Shown here: piece by piece, positions 59,264-64,000 of the stretch | How the letters are laid out: each line of letters begins with the position of its first letter | Position numbering within the stretch: the stretch's first letter is position 1 | From: Thalassobacillus_A hwangdonensis | Lineage (GTDB): Bacteria > Bacillota > Bacilli > Bacillales > Halobacillaceae | NCBI RefSeq assembly: GCF_042675915.1 | Contig: NZ_JBHTKL010000006.1 | Coordinates: forward strand, 248,001-312,000 | Length of the DNA stretch: 64,000 bases | Direction of reading: 5' to 3' | Notes under the pieces: model-generated | What the model saw: the letters and a program-made list of their open reading frames with translations, nothing else | Databases searched by the model: none | Told to the model about the DNA's origin: nothing | Position numbers and translations under genes: made by a program

Positions 59264-60109
59264 CTATGTAGATGTCATTCTTTTTATGCCTGAATGCTGT
59301 CGGGATGATGAACGCCTTCGCAAATCTGCCTCTTTTCCTTTCACCAATTTCAGGGACGCTACAATAAGGAAGCTGACAATCACTAACAACAGCCACGAAC
59401 TTACCTTCCCAAGATGAACAAGACTCCAAGCCTCCGTCTGATTCGGGTACTCCCACGCCCCGAAAAATGTTGCGATATTCTCAGCTATCCAGATGAAAAA
59501 GCCGATCAGGACAAACGAAAGGGCAATCGGCATGCGATAGACTATACCATTAACCGAATAGTTGACCCAGGAACGCCAGAAAACGATGATCACCAGGATA
59601 GATAAAATCCACCGAACATCCATCCAGAAGTGATGAGTGAAAAAATTCAAGTAAATGGCAGAACCCAGCGTAACGACCAGCCAAAATGGAGGCCAGTTCA
59701 CCAGCTTCACATCCAGTCGTCTCCAAGCCTGACAGAGGTAGCTTGCGACACTCGCATACATGAACCCGCTGTATAAAGGGACACTGAACACTTTCGAATA
59801 GCCTTCCTCCGGATACGACCAGGACCCCATGTGCACTTTGAAGATTTCGAGTGCAAGTCCGATCAGGTGGAACAAGGTGATCACTTTCAGTTCATCTTTC
59901 GTTTCCAGACCGGAGCGCAGCATGATCCATTGCATCAGTAAGAAGAGTAGCAACAACCAATCGTACCTCGGCAATAAAGGCAGGGAAATCATTTGAGTGA
60001 TTGCCAGAGATGCGAAGATGACTACAGGAAACAGACAGGATAGCGTCTGTTCCCACCCAAAGCGGACAAGTTGTCTGAATGCGTGCGTGATACGATTCGC
60101 TCCAGACAT
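59264..60109 (-). CDS. DUF817-family membrane protein (YoaT-like)
   Basis: 281 residues, start ATG 60109 after GAAGGGGAG. Eight membrane segments with conserved FKVHMGSWSYPEEG (~89-102) and a C-terminal FFGAWEYPNQTEAWSLVHLGK. These Trp/His-containing loops are typical of DUF817. B. subtilis yoaT sits in a yoaS-yozG-yoaT order, as here. Function unknown. Confidence 0.87.
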   Translation of the reverse strand: MSGANRITHAFRQLVRFGWEQTLSCLFPVVIFASLAITQMISLPLLPRYDWLLLLFLLMQWIMLRSGLETKDELKVITLFHLIGLALEIFKVHMGSWSYPEEGYSKVFSVPLYSGFMYASVASYLCQAWRRLDVKLVNWPPFWLVVTLGSAIYLNFFTHHFWMDVRWILSILVIIVFWRSWVNYSVNGIVYRMPIALSFVLIGFFIWIAENIATFFGAWEYPNQTEAWSLVHLGKVSSWLLLVIVSFLIVASLKLVKGKEADLRRRSSSRQHSGIKRMTST

Positions 60110-60112
60110 CCG

Positions 60113-60328
60113 TTACTCCCCTTCCTCAGGCTGGTATTCGAGCAAATCTCCCGGCTGACAATCCAATGCCTTACAAATCGCCTCCAGTGTAGAAAACCGG
60201 ACTGCCTTCGCTTTCCCATTTTTCAAGATGGACATGTTGGCCATCGTGATGCCAACCCTTTCGGATAACTCCGTAACACTCATTTTCCGTTTAGCCAGCA
60301 TTACATCAATGTTAATGATGATCGCCAT
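60113..60328 (-). CDS. YozG-like small HTH regulator
   Basis: 71 residues, start ATG 60328 after GAGGTGATT. MAIIINIDVMLAKRKMSVTELSERVGITMANMSILKNGKAKAVRF is the HTH_26 (Cro/C1-type) domain found in YozG proteins. It follows the DUF2975 gene by 10 nt and precedes the DUF817 gene by 3 nt; likely the regulator of this trio. Confidence 0.88.
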   Translation of the reverse strand: MAIIINIDVMLAKRKMSVTELSERVGITMANMSILKNGKAKAVRFSTLEAICKALDCQPGDLLEYQPEEGE

Positions 60329-60338
60329 ATGAATCACC

Positions 60339-60824
60339 TCATACCGTCAGATCGTTTTCAGATTTAATATCGATCGCTTCTTTCAACAGCTTCTGAAGTA
60401 CAGCCGCAAACACTGCGATCACGACAGGTGCGAATGTAAGTACCATTCCGATCAAAATGACCCCCGGCGCATCGTCTTTTTCACCGATCAAATAGAAGAA
60501 AGGCATTGCCGCCACATAAAACACGCTAATCGCCACTCCACAGAACTTGATGATCCTCAATGCCTTCACCGACAAATCAGAGAATGCTTTGTTCTTATCA
60601 ATATAACTGAGCAGTCGCAGCGCCTGGTACAAAGCGATAAAAAACGGAATCGCCGAAGCATACATCACGACCAGAATCGGGTACACATATTTAGCCGGCT
60701 CCCAATCACTGTTTGCCGCCTCACTTGCAATCTTAGGTAATAAAAAGATGCACATTCCAAGTATTGGAACAGCTAAAAGAAACACAACTATTTTCAGAAA
60801 AAGTGTGGAACCTCGTCGTTTCAT
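60339..60824 (-). CDS. DUF2975 membrane protein (YoaS-like)
   Basis: 161 residues, start ATG 60824 with GGGGTG upstream; a longer frame lacks a ribosome binding site. Four hydrophobic segments (~9-27, 48-66, 89-113, 118-144). The linker IDKNKAFSDLSVKALRIIKFCG between helices 2 and 3 is the DUF2975 signature. Conserved partner of an HTH_26 regulator in many Firmicutes; the pair may sense a membrane-related signal. Function unknown. Confidence 0.87.
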   Translation of the reverse strand: MKRRGSTLFLKIVVFLLAVPILGMCIFLLPKIASEAANSDWEPAKYVYPILVVMYASAIPFFIALYQALRLLSYIDKNKAFSDLSVKALRIIKFCGVAISVFYVAAMPFFYLIGEKDDAPGVILIGMVLTFAPVVIAVFAAVLQKLLKEAIDIKSENDLTV

Positions 60825-60965
60825 GAAAACACCCCATTTAAAGTATCTTTTTTTCATTATATGCGGTTATTTATCGTTTTACAATAAATATATATTATTT
60901 TGCAATCTATTTTTATTGTTGATCCCATAAAAATAGCCCTCCTTAATTTAAGGAGAACTTACTGC

Positions 60966-61160
60966 TTAGGTATTCCTATCCGCACCCTTGTCTCTCAAGT
61001 AAAAAACCAATGCCAGCAGGAAGTAGGCAAAAACTCCACCTAACAGCATTCCAATCCACCAAGAAAAATCAAAGTCCCCTGTCCATAGTCCTCTTATCAG
61101 AAAGACTATGGAAAAGCCGATCAGTGTGCCTATCAGAAGGTTAACCTTTACATATTTCAT
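60966..61160 (-). CDS. Small two-helix membrane protein
   Basis: 64 residues, start ATG 61160 after GGAGGTTGG. MKYVKVNLLIGTLIGFSIVF starts helix 1; helix 2 is ~33-55, then a charged tail RDKGADRNT. Not recognised. It starts 31 nt after the guanine deaminase stop on the same strand and may be cotranscribed. Confidence 0.65.
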   Translation of the reverse strand: MKYVKVNLLIGTLIGFSIVFLIRGLWTGDFDFSWWIGMLLGGVFAYFLLALVFYLRDKGADRNT

Positions 61161-61191
61161 GCCCACCAACCTCCAGGATTATTAATCATGT

Positions 61192-61638
61192 CTATTGCTT
61201 CCATAGTTTCATCGGGTTTTCCTGTCCTTCTTCCAATGGTATGCGGCGGAACTTAAGCTCACGATCCTCTTTCTGTTTCTTTAGTTCTTCATAAACGAAC
61301 TGTGATTTCCCCAAGCCTGCGTCCACTGCCTCCTCCACAGGCTGACAATAGTAAACCTCATCTATTCCAGCAAAGTACATCGCGGTCAGACACATAGGGC
61401 ACGGCTCGCCGCTTGCATACATCACGTGACCGGATAATTCGAGCGTCTGCAGTTTTTTCTGCGCACGCCTAATAGCAAGCAATTCAGCATGTCCACTGAC
61501 ATCGTAGGTCTTGTGAAGTTCGTTCACTCCTTCAGCTACCACCTCGTTGTCCTTAACCAGCACCGCACCAAATGGCTGGCCACCTTCCTTTACGTTCTGA
61601 ACAGCAAGCTCAACAGCGCGTTCCATGAATCGATCCAT
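61192..61638 (-). CDS. guaD: Guanine deaminase-type nucleoside deaminase
   Basis: 148 residues, start ATG 61638 after AGGAGGAT. Cytidine-deaminase fold with HAELLAI (zinc His and catalytic Glu, ~50) and EPCPMCLTAM (zinc Cys pair, ~80-89). The length and the C-terminal EENPMKLWKQ-like end match GuaD of B. subtilis, which converts guanine to xanthine. tRNA-adenosine deaminase TadA is less likely by motif. The EamA exporter gene upstream could export a purine. Confidence 0.85.
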   Translation of the reverse strand: MDRFMERAVELAVQNVKEGGQPFGAVLVKDNEVVAEGVNELHKTYDVSGHAELLAIRRAQKKLQTLELSGHVMYASGEPCPMCLTAMYFAGIDEVYYCQPVEEAVDAGLGKSQFVYEELKKQKEDRELKFRRIPLEEGQENPMKLWKQ

Positions 61639-61649
61639 GTTACATCCTC

Positions 61650-62564
61650 CTATTCATGCACTATTTTTTCTCTATACCCTTTTTTCCTTCTTATAAAGGA
61701 TTCTCCCAGCTCATTCATGAAAATTGCCAGAATGATGAGCAGGATCCCGAACCATTGCAGTGGACTGACTGATTCCGAAAGAAAGACCATCGCCGAAATG
61801 ATGGCTACTGGAAGTTCCACAGAGCTTAACACATTGGCAAGTCTGCCTGGAATCAGCGGTGCACCTGCCGCGAAGAACCACGGCGGAAGCACCGCCCCTA
61901 CCATTGCAACCCCGAACGCAATCAGCCATAATCGCCCATCGCCTAGAGGAACCGACGTAATTTCCCTGACAAAAACAAGGAGCATCAGCACGAGAGATCC
62001 CGCCACCATAAGCGCACTCCGCAAGATTGGATGAGACTTGGTAGCTACTTGTCCACTGAAGAAAATGAATCCCGCATAGGATGCGCCTGATAACAACCCT
62101 AAAACGAGCCCGATCGTTGGTAATTCAGCTACATCTCCTCCGATAATTTCAGAAGCAAACACGACTCCGGTCAGCGTAACGACCAAAGATAATAGATTGA
62201 CCTTAGTCGGTACGGCTTTGCTGAAGATCCACTCATAAATCATCCCCATCCATACAAACTGGAAGAGCAGAATAATCGCCAGGGAAGCAGGTATGTACAG
62301 CATCGCCCCATAATAAAAAATACCAGTCAAACCTACTGACGTACCGGTGGCGACGACCTTCAGCACATCGCCTTTTGTCATCCCTTTCAGCTTCAATCCT
62401 TTTACTATGCTGATTCCCCACAGCATAGCGAATGCAACCAGCATTTGCGTAATATTCAATTGTCCCAGCGTATAACCGTATGAAAATCCTGTTTTCACGA
62501 AGATAGGAGTAAAACCGAAGCTTGCTGCTCCGATCAATACCAGCGTAATTCCTTTCGTCTTCAT
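61650..62564 (-). CDS. EamA/DMT-family exporter
   Basis: 304 residues, start ATG 62564 after GAAGGAGG. Ten membrane helices in two EamA halves (~4-140, ~150-290), each with the typical AsxxWG/PxxF-type helices (SFGFTPIFVKTGFSYG; SSVELPVAIISAMVFLSE). Drug/metabolite transporters of this type export amino acids, purines or riboflavin-like compounds. Cotranscription with guaD (11 nt gap) suggests a purine link. Confidence 0.85.
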   Translation of the reverse strand: MKTKGITLVLIGAASFGFTPIFVKTGFSYGYTLGQLNITQMLVAFAMLWGISIVKGLKLKGMTKGDVLKVVATGTSVGLTGIFYYGAMLYIPASLAIILLFQFVWMGMIYEWIFSKAVPTKVNLLSLVVTLTGVVFASEIIGGDVAELPTIGLVLGLLSGASYAGFIFFSGQVATKSHPILRSALMVAGSLVLMLLVFVREITSVPLGDGRLWLIAFGVAMVGAVLPPWFFAAGAPLIPGRLANVLSSVELPVAIISAMVFLSESVSPLQWFGILLIILAIFMNELGESFIRRKKGYREKIVHE

Positions 62565-62640
62565 GATGACTAAACCTCCTTCACTCCGCACGAAATACCT
62601 GCTTTAATACTTCCACTTAAGGCTGGATTTAAACTAAAAC

Positions 62641-62668
62641 GACGTAATCCATTGTTAAGGATTACGTC
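62641..62668 (-). terminator. Terminator of the GyrI-like gene
   Basis: Minus strand GACGTAATCC / GGATTACGTC stem, 8-nt loop, followed by GTTTTAGTTT. Confidence 0.75.
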
Positions 62669-62683
62669 AAAGTGTACTACAGC

Positions 62684-63163
62684 TTACTTTACAGGATCAC
62701 ATAAGTCTACATTGTCTTCATTTTCTGACCACTCGGAATAGATTTCGAGCGTCCACTTTTCAGGCGTACGCTCATAGCCATTGTCTGTGATCCACTGATG
62801 CAGATCCGTATAAACATCAATGATTTCCGAGGAGTGTCCTTTGAAGTTCAGCACTGCGTATTTCTGTTTAGGAATCGTCAGGCTGACCATGCCCTCAGGG
62901 ACATCCTCGATTGCTTCCACTTCAAAACAGGACCAGTAGCCGTCTTCATCCTGTGATTCTTCAGCCACTTTGAACGCACCGATTAAGTTGACCGGCTCCA
63001 CCAGATGCTTGATTTCGGATTTTCGTTCGACTAGCTTCATCGATGCCTTTGGAATCTCCTCACCAAATTCTTTCATATCCTCACAAACTACTCGGAAACC
63101 AACTAGTTTCTTTTCACCAATTTCCTTTACACCGCGATATTCGATCCGTTTTGTTTTCTCCAT
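62684..63163 (-). CDS. GyrI-like/effector-binding domain protein
   Basis: 159 residues, start ATG 63163 after GAGAGGGG. The pattern KKLVGFRVVCEDM, then IPKQKYAVLNFKGHSSEIIDVYTDLHQWITDNGYE and the final WTLEIYSEW is the SHS2-module fold of GyrI-like/AraC_E_bind domains. No DNA-binding domain is attached. Stand-alone members bind or hydrolyse cyclopropane-type and drug ligands. A membrane protein gene lies 23 nt upstream on the same strand. Confidence 0.8.
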   Translation of the reverse strand: MEKTKRIEYRGVKEIGEKKLVGFRVVCEDMKEFGEEIPKASMKLVERKSEIKHLVEPVNLIGAFKVAEESQDEDGYWSCFEVEAIEDVPEGMVSLTIPKQKYAVLNFKGHSSEIIDVYTDLHQWITDNGYERTPEKWTLEIYSEWSENEDNVDLCDPVK

Positions 63164-63186
63164 TTATAAACCCCTCTCTTTTTTCA

Positions 63187-63534
63187 TCAGGATAATTTCC
63201 ATGATGGTATCAATGAATGAAAGCCGAAGAAATAACTCATCGGAATGTGAATGATCGTGTAGATAGTGAGTGTAACGGCATAGGTGATGAACCACACTGG
63301 AACACTTACACCAAGGAACAGATACAGTAAAATCATACCTACCGGGAACGGCATCAATACGATCAACCACATCGGACTTCCTACAGCTTCCGTCAACGCC
63401 CCTAGCGTCACCACAGAAGCACCGATTACGAGCGCCTGCCACACAGAAAGATCTAGTGTGAAGACCCTACTAGCTACATAATAAGAAAACCCATTCAAAG
63501 AAATCGCCAATAAAAAATCAAAAAAATACTTCAT
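63187..63534 (-). CDS. Small four-helix membrane protein
   Basis: 115 residues, start ATG 63534. Hydrophobic segments at ~5-25, 33-50, 56-75 and 80-100. No family recognised. It is upstream of the GyrI-like gene and probably cotranscribed. Confidence 0.65.
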   Translation of the reverse strand: MKYFFDFLLAISLNGFSYYVASRVFTLDLSVWQALVIGASVVTLGALTEAVGSPMWLIVLMPFPVGMILLYLFLGVSVPVWFITYAVTLTIYTIIHIPMSYFFGFHSLIPSWKLS

Positions 63535-63667
63535 GCCTTCGCCTTCTTTAATTTTAATAGGAGGATTCGTTTAAAAATTTATGTAAAATGGTTGCTTTTG
63601 AGTGTCGAGACACAGCTCGATTCTCAGGCGGAATTCGATAAAACCACTATCTCTAGCGCCTGTGATG

Positions 63668-64000
63668 TTACTGGGAATAGACGATAATCTTTTCGGCAAC
63701 TTCCCGATCCGGACCATCCTTCCTGACCCAAACTTCAACAAGATCCCCTTCAGCGAGAACTTTGACGGAATCTTTCACGCCCTCTACTTTTGTGTCTTCG
63801 TCAAAGTGAATTTCGTAGGAAGGATAGGATGCCGTCGGGTCGGTCATGGGAGGTGCAATATGCATGCGCGTTTCTGATACTTCAAGAATGTAAAGATGCC
63901 GATAATCGGACGTTGTTTCGGATTGATTCGTTACATCCACAAAAGAGTCAGGATTTGGAGTAGGGTAGCTTTCCTGCATGCATCCAGCTAAGAGTGTTAA
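63668..64000 (-). CDS. Lipoprotein, N-terminus outside window
   Basis: The frame continues past an internal ATG (63979) to the window edge, where upstream codons read LTLLAGC: a lipobox. The true start therefore lies beyond 64000. The visible mature part (~104 residues) ends EKIIVYSQ and contains EVSETRMHIAPPMTDPTASYPSYEIHF and a beta strand set similar to DUF3221-like small Bacillus lipoproteins. Function unknown. Confidence 0.7.
   Translation of the reverse strand, partial: LTLLAGCMQESYPTPNPDSFVDVTNQSETTSDYRHLYILEVSETRMHIAPPMTDPTASYPSYEIHFDEDTKVEGVKDSVKVLAEGDLVEVWVRKDGPDREVAEKIIVYSQ

Noticed and set aside
60938..60956. CTCCTTAA...TTAAGGAG hairpin as terminator for the small membrane protein gene
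   Set aside because: Stem is AT-rich and the T-run starts several bases after it; too weak to call.

Overview
The window comes from the chromosome of an endospore-forming member of the Bacillaceae. Markers are a gerA-gerB-gerC type germinant receptor operon, a CwlJ-type cortex hydrolase, a YjcZ-family small protein, strong GGAGG ribosome binding sites with some GTG/TTG starts, rho-independent terminators, and the yoaS-yozG-yoaT order known from Bacillus subtilis. Secreted proteins rich in Glu/Asp hint at a salt-tolerant genus (Halobacillus/Pontibacillus-like), but that is a guess. No rRNA, tRNA, CRISPR array or prophage was seen.

Layout. 1-7.4 kb: minus-strand genes including a FusB-type EF-G-binding protein, a T-box-controlled MFS transporter followed by an alpha/beta hydrolase, a methyltransferase, and two crcB fluoride channels behind a fluoride riboswitch. 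7.4-18.4 kb: small metabolic genes (HIBADH-like dehydrogenase, metallo-beta-lactamase fold protein, DDAH-like enzyme, Nudix, GNAT, APH, DHA2 efflux, VOC, RidA). 18.4-25.5 kb: a patatin phospholipase and a GntR-ABC transporter operon, separated by a 3.3 kb transposon-like element. 25.7-36.8 kb: amine oxidase, K+/H+ antiporter, MerR/SRPBCC pair, DUF421 protein, ger operon, ArsR regulator and FemAB-like protein. 37-49 kb: VWA lipoprotein, NERD protein and a 3115-residue secreted subtilase. 49.4-64 kb: DUF819 protein, Mn riboswitch with a CNNM protein, BrnQ, PadR/DUF1048, ZIP transporter, CwlJ, yoaT-yozG-yoaS-like cluster, guanine deaminase and EamA exporter, ending in a lipoprotein cut by the window edge.

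Most notable: (1) the element at 19457-22757 has 28-bp perfect terminal inverted repeats and a 7-bp target duplication (GGTAAAA). The duplicated bases are exactly the loop of a rho-independent terminator whose two 14-nt arms now lie 3.3 kb apart. The element has a terminator inside each end, a transposase-like gene of unassigned family, a small partner gene and a lipoprotein cargo gene. (2) The giant subtilase contains five copies of a ~376-residue module (GATase-like domain plus two CarboxypepD_reg-like domains), a beta-propeller and no cysteine. (3) Five intergenic arrays of three unrelated sequence families share a ~21-bp period and all lie just downstream of gene 3' ends; two flank the NERD gene. 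(4) Three riboswitch-type leaders (T-box, fluoride, manganese) and several operator dyads (GntR, MerR, PadR, ArsR) are readable directly from sequence.
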